From assembly GCF_022788715.1 (NCBI RefSeq), contig NZ_CP085169.1, positions 209,773 through 273,772 on the forward strand: DNA of 64,000 bases, written 5' to 3'. Below the pieces are notes generated by a model, which saw only the letters and a program-made list of their open reading frames with translations, searched no databases and was not told where the DNA came from. Position numbers and translations under genes: made by a program. This DNA comes from Sulfitobacter sp. DSM 110093. GTDB lineage: Bacteria; Pseudomonadota; Alphaproteobacteria; Rhodobacterales; Rhodobacteraceae. Shown piece after piece: positions 43,853 to 53,717 of this stretch; position 1 is the stretch's first letter; the number at the start of each line of letters is the position of its first letter.

Positions 43853-44635
43853 CTACCGCGTCTCGATGACCTTGCAATCGCCTTGCAAAATATGCACTGC
43901 GCTCAACCGGCCTGTGCGATAGGCACCGGTATCAACTGCAATGCGCCCGCCTTCCAGGCCCGCATTCTTTACGATCGTATGACCGTGAACAACAATGTTG
44001 CCGTCCTCTCGTTGGGCCTTTAGGAAGTCGGGATGCCCCCAAAGCATGACTTGCGCCCGCTGATCATCCGGCGCGCGCTTTGGCGACAATGCCGCATGAA
44101 CACAATAGATGTTTCCGGTCGACCATTGCATCGGCAAGCCACGCAGCCAGTCCTGCATGCCCCCGGGCAAGGCAGCTTCCAATTGATCCGCCAGATGAAC
44201 CGACACCTCCGCGTCCATCGCCCCCCGGCGCAGGCCTATCCCAAAGCTCTCCAGGGTTTCCGCCCCACCATTTTGAAGCCATATTGACCCCGCCCCGGCG
44301 GGGTCATCGATAAAATCCAGCATCATCCGTTCATGGTTCCCCATCAAACAGATAACTCTTTCAGGCATCAATTGGCTTATCTCATAGAGCTGCAACAGGA
44401 CATGCCGCGACTGCGCGCCCCGATCAATGTAATCGCCCAGAAAAACGCATGTTTCCTGGCCCAGAGCCGCTTCGTCAAGACGGTCGAAAAGCCTGGAAAG
44501 TAGCGCTGCACAACCATGGATATCCCCGACCGCAAAAAACGGGACCTCTGGGCGCAGGCTTATCGATGCTCCTGCATCTTGCGCCTCAGAGCGCCCTTGC
44601 CAGCTGTTGAGTTTCGACTTGATGCGCGTCAGCAC
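43853..44635 (-). CDS. Serine/threonine protein phosphatase-like metallophosphoesterase
   Basis: 260 residues with the PPP-family motifs GDIHGCAALLSRLF (metal ligands), FLGDYIDRGAQSRHVL, and LMGNHERMMLDF, followed by VHAALSP and the final histidine in VVHGHTIVKN. GTG at 44635 starts the frame. Similar phosphatases lie next to capsule or exopolysaccharide genes. A role in reversing tyrosine or serine phosphorylation is possible but not shown by the sequence. Confidence 0.88.
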   Translation of the reverse strand: MLTRIKSKLNSWQGRSEAQDAGASISLRPEVPFFAVGDIHGCAALLSRLFDRLDEAALGQETCVFLGDYIDRGAQSRHVLLQLYEISQLMPERVICLMGNHERMMLDFIDDPAGAGSIWLQNGGAETLESFGIGLRRGAMDAEVSVHLADQLEAALPGGMQDWLRGLPMQWSTGNIYCVHAALSPKRAPDDQRAQVMLWGHPDFLKAQREDGNIVVHGHTIVKNAGLEGGRIAVDTGAYRTGRLSAVHILQGDCKVIETR

Positions 44636-44819
44636 TGCGGCCCCCCAGTATAGGTCTCAGGTCGTCGTTTCGATCTCTGCGGCCCTCAGGTAGGTCAACT
44701 GCGACAGTTAGGCCACATCAAAATCTTGAGGGCTGGCGATTGGGCTCAAAATCGCGCGCACAGGTTGTACAGCTAAGGGCCTGCCTTTAACAGATTAAGA
44801 GTTAATGAGGAATGTTCGA

Positions 44820-46949
44820 ATGAAAACCATAGCAAAGCGAGGATTAAAAGAACGAGCACCGCGCGCGGTGCTTGGCTTGAGCGTTTTGCTGTTGCCCGTC
44901 TCGGCTGAAACGCAGGGCTATTCCTATTCCACATATGGCACACCTAGTTTGATCGACATGCCCACAGCGCAGAGCGCTGAAGATGCCGAGCTTGCAGCAA
45001 CTGTCAGTAACTTCGCAAATTCGACGCGTTCAACACTCAGCTTTCAGATCACCCCGCGCCTTTCGGGCAGCTTTCGTTACAGTAAGATCGAGGACTATTC
45101 ATCCGGAGGTGATCTTTTTGACCGATCCTTCGACCTACGCTACCGGTTTTTAAAAGAAACGGCCAGACGCCCTGCGCTTGCGGTCGGGTTGCAAGATTTT
45201 ATCGGTACGGGCGTCTACTCGGGCGAATATATCGTCGCGACGAAAACCTTCTCGCCACGATTGACGTTTACAGGGGGTATCGGCTGGGGCCGACTGGCGA
45301 GCTACAATGGCTTTTCCAACCCCCTCGGCGTGCTTGATGATCGGTTTGAAACCAGACCCGAACGCGACGTTGGGCGCGGCGGCGAGATTGAGTCTACCGG
45401 TTGGTTCCGGGGAGACGCGGCCTTTTTCGGCGGCGTGGCCTGGCAGGCCACCGACAAGCTGACCCTTAAAGCTGAATATTCCTCTGATGCCTATTCACGT
45501 GAGACGGGACAAGGTGGTTTTGAACGAGAAAGCCCGTTTAACTTTGGTCTAGATTATAGGATCCAAGACAACATCCACTTGCAGGCCCATTACCTATATG
45601 GTTCGGAAATTGGATTTGCCTTGAATATGCGAACCAACCCGCGGCACCCTGCCGTCAATGGCGGCACCGGCATCGCTCCCCTACCGGTTCAGCGGCGTGC
45701 CCCAGGGGCAACCGAAGACCTCGGCTGGACCCAGGCCCAAGGGGCCGAGGTTCGTTTGCGCGAGCAGACAGCCGCCTTGCTGAACAACGATGGGATGGCT
45801 TTGGAGGCGATGGAGGTCGACGCGCGCAGCGCGACCATCCATATTCGCAACAATCGCTATCTGGCCAGACCAGAAGCCCTCGGACGGAGTGCTCGGATAC
45901 TGACCCGCGTCCTGCCTGCTTCGATTGAGACATTTAAGATTGTGCCGGTCGAAAATGGCATTCCCCTCTCGGCAACAACTCTCAAGCGTTCTGATCTCGA
46001 AGACCTCGAACATGCGCCGGATGGCGCATGGCAAAGTTACGCGCGGGCAGAGATTTCTGACGCCGCGGGTAGCTTTGACGGTGCGACATATAATGACAGT
46101 CAGTTCAATCCCTTCACTTGGTCCTTGGGACCCTATGCGTCCTTAAGTTATTTCGACCCTGATCAACCGGTGCGCGTAGATGCAGGCCTGCGCCTTGAAG
46201 GCCGCTATGAAATTACTCCCAGCTGGATTATCTCCGGCAGTATCGAGCAACGCGTGGCCGGCAACATCGGCGATGCAACCAGGCCGTCAGATTCCGTCAT
46301 CCCCCGCGTCAGATCAGAAGGCTATATCTATGCACGCGCGGGTGAAACAGCGCTCAAGCATCTCACGGTAGCACATTATTTCCGCCCCGCTAAAGATTAC
46401 TACGCCCGTGTTACGGCAGGTTATCTCGAATCCGAGTTCGGGGGGGTTTCTAGCGAACTTTTATGGAAGCCCGTTGCCAGTCGTCTCGCCCTGGGCGCTG
46501 AGGTTAACTACGCGGTACAGCGCGACTTTGATCAGGGTTTTGGATTTCGTGATTATGATGTGACCACAGGTCATTTGTCGGCTTACTACGACTTTGGGAA
46601 CGGCTATTTAGGCCAAGTCGATGCGGGTCGCTACTTGGCCGGTGACATCGGTGCCACTTTTTCCTTGGACCGCACATTTGCAAACGGCTGGAGTGTCGGC
46701 GCCTATGCAACCTTTACGGATGTCTCTTTCGATGACTTCGGCGAAGGCTCTTTTGACAAGGGTCTTCGATTTACTGTGCCGCTTTCTCACTTCCTTGGTA
46801 CCGCATCGGATAAGACTTACACCGCAGTCGTACAGCCCCTCACACGCGACGGCGGCGCCCGCCTGAAGGTTCAGGACCGTCTTTATGACAGTGTGCGCAG
46901 CTACCACGCGCCGGAAATGAAAGATAGCTGGGGAAGGTTCTGGAGATGA
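44820..46949 (+). CDS. yjbH: YjbH-type outer-membrane exopolysaccharide protein
   Basis: 709 residues from ATG 44820, preceded by GAGGAA; an earlier in-frame ATG at 44805 has a poorer site. A cationic signal peptide ends near VSAETQG. The mature protein begins YSYSTYGTPSLIDMPTAQSAEDAELAATVSNF, the typical YjbH opening, and continues as alternating beta-strand sequence consistent with a large outer-membrane barrel (for example LTFTGGIGWGRLASYNGF, DEVNYAVQRDFDQGFGFRDYD-like stretches, GNGYLGQVDAGRYLAGDIGAT). It overlaps yjbF by 4 bp. In enterics YjbEFGH is an exopolysaccharide operon. Confidence 0.88.
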   Translation: MKTIAKRGLKERAPRAVLGLSVLLLPVSAETQGYSYSTYGTPSLIDMPTAQSAEDAELAATVSNFANSTRSTLSFQITPRLSGSFRYSKIEDYSSGGDLFDRSFDLRYRFLKETARRPALAVGLQDFIGTGVYSGEYIVATKTFSPRLTFTGGIGWGRLASYNGFSNPLGVLDDRFETRPERDVGRGGEIESTGWFRGDAAFFGGVAWQATDKLTLKAEYSSDAYSRETGQGGFERESPFNFGLDYRIQDNIHLQAHYLYGSEIGFALNMRTNPRHPAVNGGTGIAPLPVQRRAPGATEDLGWTQAQGAEVRLREQTAALLNNDGMALEAMEVDARSATIHIRNNRYLARPEALGRSARILTRVLPASIETFKIVPVENGIPLSATTLKRSDLEDLEHAPDGAWQSYARAEISDAAGSFDGATYNDSQFNPFTWSLGPYASLSYFDPDQPVRVDAGLRLEGRYEITPSWIISGSIEQRVAGNIGDATRPSDSVIPRVRSEGYIYARAGETALKHLTVAHYFRPAKDYYARVTAGYLESEFGGVSSELLWKPVASRLALGAEVNYAVQRDFDQGFGFRDYDVTTGHLSAYYDFGNGYLGQVDAGRYLAGDIGATFSLDRTFANGWSVGAYATFTDVSFDDFGEGSFDKGLRFTVPLSHFLGTASDKTYTAVVQPLTRDGGARLKVQDRLYDSVRSYHAPEMKDSWGRFWR

Positions 46950-47560
46950 GCAGCAAAATTCTCCTAGCGTGCTTAATGGTGGTCGGTATCGCGAGTTGCG
47001 GCGCCGAAAAGCCCGAACAAGAGCTAATCGTATCTGCCATGCAGAGCCTCACGGGCCGGCCTAGCAATGCTCAGTCCTCGCAGTCCGTTGAGAGCATCCG
47101 TCGACAACTGACGCCGGACCTGCGTGAACGCCTTGGTAACAAAGCGCTGCTGATCGCGCGGCTGGAGAATAGAGACCAAGCTTCAGTCCTCATTCAGTCC
47201 GGTGTAAACCGAGATGTCGTGACTTACGTCACGCCCGACGGGATCTCGCTCTCACTTAGAGACGGTGTCCTCGTTGGGACCCGCGGGCTTGGCTTTGATC
47301 TTATGAACACCGATGTTTCTGAGATGGCCATGAGAGATGGCGGGCAGGCTGTACGGGTGCACAGGTATCTTGACGGCGAAAATAGAATCGTGATTAAGAG
47401 CTTTATCTGCGACTATAAGGGCGTAAATCCCATCGTCGAAGCCTGTGCGGGGAAAAATACTCAGTTCCAGAACAGCTACAGGGTCTCAGCCTCTAAAATT
47501 ATTGCTTCTCGTCAGTGGATCGGGCCCGAGGTTGGGTATATCCAGGTAGAGTTGCCCTAA
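46946..47560 (+). CDS. YjbF/GfcB-family lipoprotein
   Basis: 204 residues. A lipoprotein signal peptide with lipobox GIASC puts the acylated cysteine at residue 18. The domain continues with ALLIARLENRDQASVLIQSGVNRDVVTYVTPDGISLSLRDGVLVGTRGLGFDLM, the pattern of the YjbF group, and two cysteines near residues 153 and 167 that may pair. It is coupled to yjbH by an ATGA overlap and lies just before wza. Likely part of the outer-membrane secretion complex. Confidence 0.87.
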   Translation: MSSKILLACLMVVGIASCGAEKPEQELIVSAMQSLTGRPSNAQSSQSVESIRRQLTPDLRERLGNKALLIARLENRDQASVLIQSGVNRDVVTYVTPDGISLSLRDGVLVGTRGLGFDLMNTDVSEMAMRDGGQAVRVHRYLDGENRIVIKSFICDYKGVNPIVEACAGKNTQFQNSYRVSASKIIASRQWIGPEVGYIQVELP

Positions 47561-47649
47561 TGGGTTCTGCATACAAATATACTCTGGGTTCGGCCGCAAC
47601 GACCACCGGGGATCGCCAGCACTATACCAGCACAATTGGGGTTCGCATT

Positions 47650-48999
47650 ATGCTCAAACGTCTTATGGCCATCGCCACAGTGACACTTCTTACCGGTTGC
47701 GGCGTGGCATACGTTTCTCCAAAAGTATCCGATGCAGGAAGTAAGGTCCGGATTGTCCCCTTAACATCTGAAACCGTTCTGGCCGCAAACCGATCGCAAT
47801 ATATACCCAAAGAGCTTCCAGCTGTGTTTTTCCAAAACGCTGGCGGTGCGGGCGGAATGCGGGGCGCAGGTGCGACGCCTGACCCCGTATCAGACCTTCA
47901 AAATCGCCCCGCTGAGCTTGCGCTGCGCGTTCCCGACACGCCACCGCGGACAACTTACGATATTGGGATCGGAGATGTGCTTCTCCTGGCAACCCAAAGC
48001 GGAGCCAACACCGTTGAAGAACTCAGTGGCTTGCTCGCCGCCCAAAACCGACGTCAAGGTTACACCGTGCAAGATGATGGCGCCATCGCCATTCCTGATG
48101 TTGGTCGTGTCAAAGTGGCCGGCCTAACTCTGGAAGAAGCTGAAGGCGCGTTGTTCCAGAGGCTTTTAGAAGCCCAAATCGACCCGTCATTCAGCTTAGA
48201 AATTGCTGAGTTTAACTCAAAGAGGATCTCGATCGGCGGCGCGGTGGGCAATCCAACGATTATCCCAATCACCCTGACGCCCCTGACATTAGATCAAGCC
48301 GTTGCGACAGCCGGCGGCATCCAAACACCCGATTTGGATTACGCATCTATCCGCCTTTATCGCGATGGCGATCTTTATCAAATACCTCTTACTGAATACC
48401 TCCGCCGGGCCGATCTTCAAAAAACCCGACTGATCGCAGGAGACAGCGTCTTTGTAGATACTGAGTATCAATTGGACCGGGCGCAGGCCTATTTCGCGGA
48501 ACAGATTACAATTAGCCAATTTCGTCAGCAAGCACGTGCCCAGGCCTTAGCAGAATTAACCGCTGTCGTGGACCTGAGACGCGAGAGCCTCAATGAGAGC
48601 AGAGCAAACTTTGAAGCTCAAATCGACAATGACGCGGTTGACCGCGACCATGCCTATCTCGCCGGTGAGGTGAGATCACCAGGGCGTTTCACGCTTCCCT
48701 TTGGGCGCACTGCTACATTGGCAGACGCGCTTTATTCTGAAGGTGGTTTCGATACAAAAACCGCAGACCCATCGCAGATTTATGTCTTGCGGGGCTCAAA
48801 TAACCCGAGTGAAGCTGGTGCGGTTACGGCATGGAACCTTGATGCTAAGAACGCAACTGATCTTATCCTCGCTACGCGCATGGAACTGCGTCCAAACGAC
48901 GTCATATTCATCGCAGAGCAGCCGGTTACCCGCTGGAATCGAGTCATCACTCAGATCACGCCATCGCTGATCACAAGCGTTGCCAGCTCCGTCCAGTAA
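47650..48999 (+). CDS. wza: Outer-membrane polysaccharide export protein (Wza-like)
   Basis: 449 residues from ATG 47650; the open frame extends back into yjbF but this ATG gives a proper lipoprotein signal peptide, MLKRLMAIATVTLLTGC, with the modified cysteine at residue 17. Poly_export domain: YDIGIGDVLLLATQ and GYTVQDDGAIAIPDVGRVKVAGLTLEEAEGALFQRL, then two SLBB domains (ISIGGAVGNPTIIPITLTPLTLDQAVATAGG and AYLAGEVRSPGRFTLPFGRTATLADALYSEGG). The C-terminus (ITQITPSLITSV) can form the membrane-spanning helix of the Wza ring. It would work with the tyrosine kinase at 54.5 kb. Confidence 0.93.
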   Translation: MLKRLMAIATVTLLTGCGVAYVSPKVSDAGSKVRIVPLTSETVLAANRSQYIPKELPAVFFQNAGGAGGMRGAGATPDPVSDLQNRPAELALRVPDTPPRTTYDIGIGDVLLLATQSGANTVEELSGLLAAQNRRQGYTVQDDGAIAIPDVGRVKVAGLTLEEAEGALFQRLLEAQIDPSFSLEIAEFNSKRISIGGAVGNPTIIPITLTPLTLDQAVATAGGIQTPDLDYASIRLYRDGDLYQIPLTEYLRRADLQKTRLIAGDSVFVDTEYQLDRAQAYFAEQITISQFRQQARAQALAELTAVVDLRRESLNESRANFEAQIDNDAVDRDHAYLAGEVRSPGRFTLPFGRTATLADALYSEGGFDTKTADPSQIYVLRGSNNPSEAGAVTAWNLDAKNATDLILATRMELRPNDVIFIAEQPVTRWNRVITQITPSLITSVASSVQ

Positions 49000-49233
49000 A
49001 AAAGCGCGGAGAAGACACACAGTTGATCACGCGACAGGGAGACGTTCCGGGACGAGATTGTATCTTCAGAGAGACCTCGCAGACTCCGGTCACCTGCATA
49101 AGATCGCCGAGAGCGCCACACCGCCTTCATTCGGCGCCCGAAACCGCGTATTCCGCATTGGAACGTCCCGGGTTGCTGGCCATTTTCAGGCACAGAAACG
49201 CCTTTAAATGATATCTGATTGGAGGGAGACATC

Positions 49234-49755
49234 ATGTCAAAAGCCACTTCAAATGCCTGGTTTGTGGCGCAACTGCGCCCGCATGGTCTGGCGCAGGCCC
49301 GAAAACACCTGAACCGACAGGGATTTCAGACCTTCTCTCCGGCTTGCCTTACCAACCACGAGCGGCAAGGCAAGCTCATTCAAGAACGCAAACCGCTGTT
49401 TCCTGGGTATCTCTTCATCAACTTTGACCCGAGCCTTGGTGGGTGGACAGCTATCAACAGTACGCGGGGAATTTCTCGTCTCATTACAACCGATCCGCGT
49501 CATCCGCCCCGCCCGCTCCCGGAAAAACTGATGGTTGGGCTAAAAGCGCGGTGCGACTCTAGCGAACTTATACTCCCTGCCGACGACCTAGCGATAGGCG
49601 ATCGCATTCGCATCCTGTCTGGACCGTTCGCAGATTTGATTACAAAGATCGACTCTCTTCCGGATACGACAAGGATTGGGGTGCTTATCGAACTTATGGG
49701 CAGGAAAGTGCGCATCACCCTGCCCCGCTCGCAGATCACGACTGTTCCGAGTTAA
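49234..49755 (+). CDS. NusG-type transcription antiterminator, RfaH-like
   Basis: 173 residues from ATG 49234, after GGAGGGAG. The NGN domain reads AWFVAQLRPHGLAQARKHLNRQGFQTFSPACL and RKPLFPGYLFINFD, followed by a KOW domain (IGDRIRILSGPFADLITKIDSLPDTTRIGVLIELMGRKVRITL). Specialised NusG paralogues of this type prevent premature termination in long surface-polysaccharide operons. The very long operon at 28-43 kb is the obvious target. No classic ops element (GGCGGTAG) was found upstream of it. The 219 bp between wza and this gene hold nothing else I recognise. Confidence 0.9.
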   Translation: MSKATSNAWFVAQLRPHGLAQARKHLNRQGFQTFSPACLTNHERQGKLIQERKPLFPGYLFINFDPSLGGWTAINSTRGISRLITTDPRHPPRPLPEKLMVGLKARCDSSELILPADDLAIGDRIRILSGPFADLITKIDSLPDTTRIGVLIELMGRKVRITLPRSQITTVPS

Positions 49756-49779
49756 ACGCGCCCAGAACAAGCTTCACCT

Positions 49780-49993
49780 TCAAGCTGCTTGGAGAAAATA
49801 CTCGAAAGCTTCAGTATCACTCTTGAATTGTCCCTGATAGGCGACGTCGCCGGTGCCAGCGGTCAATACATTCAAATTCCATTGTGTTTTACTATGCTCG
49901 CGAAAGATTTTCACCTCAAGCGCTGTGTCGTTCTGCACATATGTGCCCGAGAGCGGGGACATTAACCGTTTATTACCTCTACTGCGTGAGGGG
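49780..49993 (-). pseudogene. Severed C-terminal part of the WecA-like gene
   Basis: The open frame from 49962 reads MSPLSGTYVQNDTALEVKIF and ends EAFEYFLQAA at 49780. Alone it looks like a 60-residue hypothetical gene. Removing the IS3-family element (49994-52633) with one 3-base copy of its G-run target joins it in frame to the WecA-like pseudogene: FLVPPSRSRGNKRLMSPLSG. I recall similar C-terminal extensions on WecA-type transferases of Rhodobacteraceae. With a 4-base duplication, the upstream gene would instead stop by TAA overlapping this ATG. Either way the piece belonged to the same transcription unit. Confidence 0.6.
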
Positions 49994-50073
49994 TGAGCTA
50001 CCCCCCGAAAATCGGACACTGACGTAAGCTGCGATTTGTAGTCTGCTGATCTTCAACACGAAGGAGGTCAGAT

Positions 50074-50367
50074 ATGTCGAAACGGAAGCAACATCACCCA
50101 GAATTCAAAGCCAAGGTGGCGTTGGAAGCGCTGAAAGGCGAAGAGACTGTCAGCGAGCTGGCCAGTCGGTTTGGAGTTCACCCGACGATGATCCATCAAT
50201 GGAAACGTGCATTGCTTGAGGGCGCATCTGGTGTGTTCGAGCGAGGTAGCCGGAAGGCACCGGAAGTCGATGAAGAGCAGGTCAAAGACCTGCATGCCAA
50301 GATTGGGGAGTTGGCCGTCGCCAACGATTTTTTGGCCAGAAAGCTCAAACCCTGGACCGACAAGTGA
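50074..50367 (+). CDS. IS3-family orfA (helix-turn-helix protein)
   Basis: 97 residues with the transposase_8 helix-turn-helix HHPEFKAKVALEALKGEETVSELASRFGVHPTMIHQWKRALLEGA and a C-terminal leucine-zipper-like part. Intact, with AAGGAGG before the start at 50074. orfB should follow in an overlapping frame, but is interrupted 24 bp later by the IS256-family element. Confidence 0.9.
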   Translation: MSKRKQHHPEFKAKVALEALKGEETVSELASRFGVHPTMIHQWKRALLEGASGVFERGSRKAPEVDEEQVKDLHAKIGELAVANDFLARKLKPWTDK

Positions 50368-50390
50368 GGTGCAAGATGATTGAGCCGAAC

Positions 50391-51749
50391 GGGAGTGTGC
50401 GTAATTTTGTGCCCTGACGCCTTCAGTTACGCCATGGGAAAGCGTTCTTCGAACATGATGGCGAGTTGGCTTTTAACGCGGTGCCATTCACGTACAGATC
50501 GCTTCCACTCGACGGAAGTAGCATTGAGCGCCAAGTAGATCAACTTTGCCGCCGCCTCATCGCTCGGGAAGTGGCCGCGGGTTCGCACCGCACGCCGGAT
50601 TTTCGAGTTCAGGGCTTCTATGGCATTCGTCGTGTAAATCAGTCGGCGCACTTCGGGCGGGTAGTCGAGAAACGGGATCACCTCGTTCCAGGCTCGGCGC
50701 CAGCTCGGTGCAATGGCCGGATAGCGCTTGGCCATATCACTCTCCTCGAACTCGGCCAGCGCAGCCTCTGCGGCTTCGACGTCCAAGGCGGTGTAGACCG
50801 CCTTCAGGGCTGTCGCCACGGCCTTGCGGTCCTTGTAGCTGGCAAAGCTCATAGAGTGGCGCAGCAAATGAACGATGCACGTCTGAACCTGGGTGTCCGG
50901 GAAAGCCGCCTCAATGGCCTGGGGGAAGCCTTTGAGGCCGTCGACCACGGCAATCAGAATGTCCTGAACGCCCCTGTGGCGCAGATCATTCAGAACCTTT
51001 GCCCAGAATTTGGCACCCTCATTGGCCTGGAACCACAGCCCCAGAACGTCCCGGGTGCCGTCTGGAAGGATCCCCAAGGCTACGAAGACTGCCTTGTTCG
51101 AGACCGCGCCATCACTGCGGATTTTGACCCGGATCGCGTCTATTACCCGGCAGGCGCATCCGCAGGATGCTGCCGAGAGGGCATGAACACCACTGGATAG
51201 CAGGGTTCAAGCGGGCGGTTCTGCCAGGCGGTAACCTCGTCCATCACGGCCTCAGTGATCGCCGATATCAAACTGGGTGATGCCTCAAAGCCGTAAATCT
51301 CCTCGATGTGCCCTTGGATCTCACGGGTCGTCATTCCGCGTGCATACATGCTGACGATCTTGCGGTCGAACTCGGGAAAATGACGCTGATACTTGGCGAT
51401 CAACAGCGGATCAAAGGTGCCGTTGCGGTCGCGCGGAATGTCCAAGGTGACCTTCCCACTGTCGGTGGTCACAGTCTTCTGACTGCTGCCATTACGGCGA
51501 TTGGGCAGATGGTTCTGGCCCTCCTCAATCCCTTCAGCGCGCTCCTCTCCCAGATGCTCTTCCATCTCGGCCGTCAGTGCGCGTTCTGCCAATGCTTTGG
51601 TCAAATCAGCAAGAATGCCCTCCTTGCCAAATAGGTCGCCAGACGACCGGCCTTCCATCAGCTGGTCCAATAGTTCTTTGTCAATGCTCATACGTGGGTC
51701 TCCTTATAGAGCAGTTACCACGCCAGAGCACAAAATTCAGGACAGTCCC
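50391..51749 (-). mobile_element. IS256-family element B, copy 2 (1359 bp, perfect target duplication)
   Basis: Same ends as copy 1, and flanked by the exact 8-bp direct repeat AGCCGAAC (50383-50390 and 51750-51757). This marks a recent and clean insertion. It is nearly identical to copy 1 (three base differences noticed) including the 41-bp insertion at 51141-51181. Confidence 0.95.
50427..51691 (-). pseudogene. Transposase of IS256 element B copy 2, broken by the same 41-bp insertion
   Basis: As in copy 1, the N-terminal half (51691 to 51143) ends at a stop within the insertion and the C-terminal half (51077 to 50427) is open in another frame. Differences from copy 1 include His for Arg in QRHFPEF and Gly for Val in EIQGHIEE. 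Since the copy transposed cleanly yet cannot encode a full transposase, it was probably mobilised by an intact relative elsewhere. Confidence 0.88.
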
Positions 51750-52633
51750 AGCCGAACATTCCGGGTCTGTCCGTCGGCAAGCAATGTTCCCTGCTGTCGA
51801 TCTCGCGGTCGTCATTTTACTATGAACCCAAGGGTGAGAGCGAGATGAACCTCGAACTGATGCGCGTCATCGATAAGCAGTTCTTGGAAACCCCGTTTTA
51901 CGGTGTGCGCCAAATGACGTGGCACCTGCGCAATGAACAGCATCTGGTGAACGAAAAGCGCATCCGACGTCTTATGCGGTTGATGGGTCTCATGCCGATC
52001 TACCAGAAACCCAACACGAGCAAGGCGGCGAAGGGTCACAAGATTTACCCCTACCTGCTGCGGGGGCTACGGGTGGATCGGCCAAATCAAGTTTGGTGCG
52101 CCGACATCACATATCTACCGATGCGGCGCGGCTTCCTTTATCTGGTGGCCATCATGGATTGGCACACGCGCAAGGTTCTGGCGTGGCGCATCTCGAACAC
52201 GTTGGAGGCTGGCTTCTGCGTTGATGCGCTGAATGAGGCGATCCACAAGTTCGGCCCGCCAGACATAATGAACACGGACCAGGGCAGCCAGTTCACGTCT
52301 TTCGCTTGGACGAACAGGTTGCGGAGCGCAAACGTGCGCATCTCAATGGACGGCAAGGGCCGCTTCCTCGACAATATCTTTGTTGAACGGCTGTGGCGGT
52401 CACTGAAGTATGAATGCGTCTACCTGTATGCCTGGGAAACCGGGTCAGAGGCCAGAGATGGCGTCAGAAAATGGATCGAGTTCTACAACCACAAGCGCCC
52501 GCATTCTGCCCTTGGCGGCAAACCACCTGCTGTGGTCTATTGGCAGAGAATTGAAACAACCAACCCCGATCAGCAAGTGCAAAGAGTAGCTTAAACTACG
52601 CCAGATCCTGTCCAACAAATGGGGAGTAGCTCA

Positions 52634-53717
52634 GGGGGCACGAGAAAAGGACGCATTTTCGGTATCCGCCGGGCGGCGAAGAATTTCATCGCAAACATAT
52701 ACGTGGCCATGAAAAGCAGTATGAAGAAAGCAAGCGCAAAGGCTTCCATTTCTGGTTGATCCCATAGGACGACACCAAAGAGGATCGGCATAGAGAAGAA
52801 TGGCAGAAGAATTATGCTGGCAATTGGGTTGTCGAAACGCCCCCGACGCCGTCGCACCAATCGCAGTATTCAAACCACAAGATGGTGAAAATGCAAACGG
52901 TCTGGCAACCCTGTTGGACGTTTGGTCACGCGCCGGCGAATTATTGAAAAAAGCGTGTCGCATACGGGCCAAAAAAGCAAAAGCAAAACAGCTATCCCAG
53001 CCACCGTTGGGTTCCGTACCACCAGCACGATACTGATCCAAGCGAGGATATGTCCAATACCATAAGCCCCTGCATCGCCAAGAAATATTAACCCAAAGGG
53101 CCAGTTCAGGACGAAAAATCCTAAGGTGGCGGCCAGCAATAGACCTGCCAAGATCTGAATATCGGTGTCTCCAGTATAGCTGGCTATGACTAAAAAGCCA
53201 GCAGACGCACAGACACAATAGAGAGATGACAATCCATTCAGACCATCAATTAGGTTCAATGCATGACATGTTCCGGCCGACCAGAGAAGCGTGACCAGAA
53301 CCGCAGGGAAAACGCATCTCGACAATGAACCCTCGAACAAGCCCAGATCCGGCACCACGCTCCCCGTCAGGAAGATAGCAACTCTCGCTGAAAGAAATGC
53401 GGCAAAACCGCTTGCGAGGGCTCACATTCCGGAAAATATCTTCGTGCAGCCCTGCCCAGAAGACAAAAGACCCTGAAGCTAGAGCAAGTAGAAGATCGCT
53501 TCCGAGTTCAACTCGATAGTAGAGGCAGCCGAGACTTAGAGCAATAATTACGCCGACCCCTCCGACTCTTGGCGTAGGCCGCGTATGCTGCGCCTGCGGC
53601 GCGTTTACGTCACGCAACATATGCTCAGGGCTCATGACTAATGTTGGCCGGAATATAAACAGCGACCCCATTAAGGCTGATCGCAAACACAGAAAAAAGC
53701 ACAATAAAGACGGTCAT
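52634..53717 (-). pseudogene. WecA/MraY-family UDP-sugar:undecaprenyl-phosphate transferase, decayed
   Basis: From ATG 53717 the reading MTVFIVLFSVFAIS shifts frame to LMGSLFIFRPTLVMSPEHMLRDVNAPQAQHTRPTPRVGGVGVI. It then shifts again near 53400 to VVPDLGLFEGSLSR and NLIDGLNGLSSLY (the NLxDGxDGL-type active-site motif), GFFVLNWPFGLIFLGDAGAYGIG, and the lipid-phosphate motif LPDRLHFHHLVV. A TGA follows at 52870-52872, where an arginine codon is likely original, and the frame continues RRRRGRFDNPIASI until the IS3-family element at 52633. Two frameshifts, one nonsense codon and an insertion make it dead. It once started a repeat unit from UDP-HexNAc. Confidence 0.88.

Larger units (their letters stand above)
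50377..52594 (+). pseudogene. IS3-family orfB transposase, interrupted near its start
   Basis: The first codons MIEPN lie at 50377-50390. The element 50391-51749 is inserted there, and the reading resumes after the duplicated 8 bases with IPGLSVGKQCSLLSISRSSFYYEP. The catalytic core is complete downstream: RPNQVWCADITYLPMRRGFLYLVAIMDWHTRKVLAW, INTDQGSQFTS-type motif (MNTDQGSQFTSF), and DNIFVERLWRSLKYECVYLYAW. An internal ATG at 51845 could restart translation, giving 249 residues. Confidence 0.88.
49994..52633 (+). mobile_element. IS3-family element split by IS256 element B
   Basis: Ends TGAGCTACCCCC and, inward from the right, TGAGCTACTCCCC are inverted copies. G-runs on both sides form the 3- or 4-bp target duplication. 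Without the nested 1359-bp element and its 8-bp duplication the element is about 1273 bp, normal for the family. orfA is intact; orfB is interrupted near its start. Confidence 0.9.

Noticed and set aside
28284..44800. JUMPstart/ops element for the RfaH-like protein
   Set aside because: I looked for GGCGGTAG on the minus strand ahead of wecB and near the MarR-type gene and found no match.
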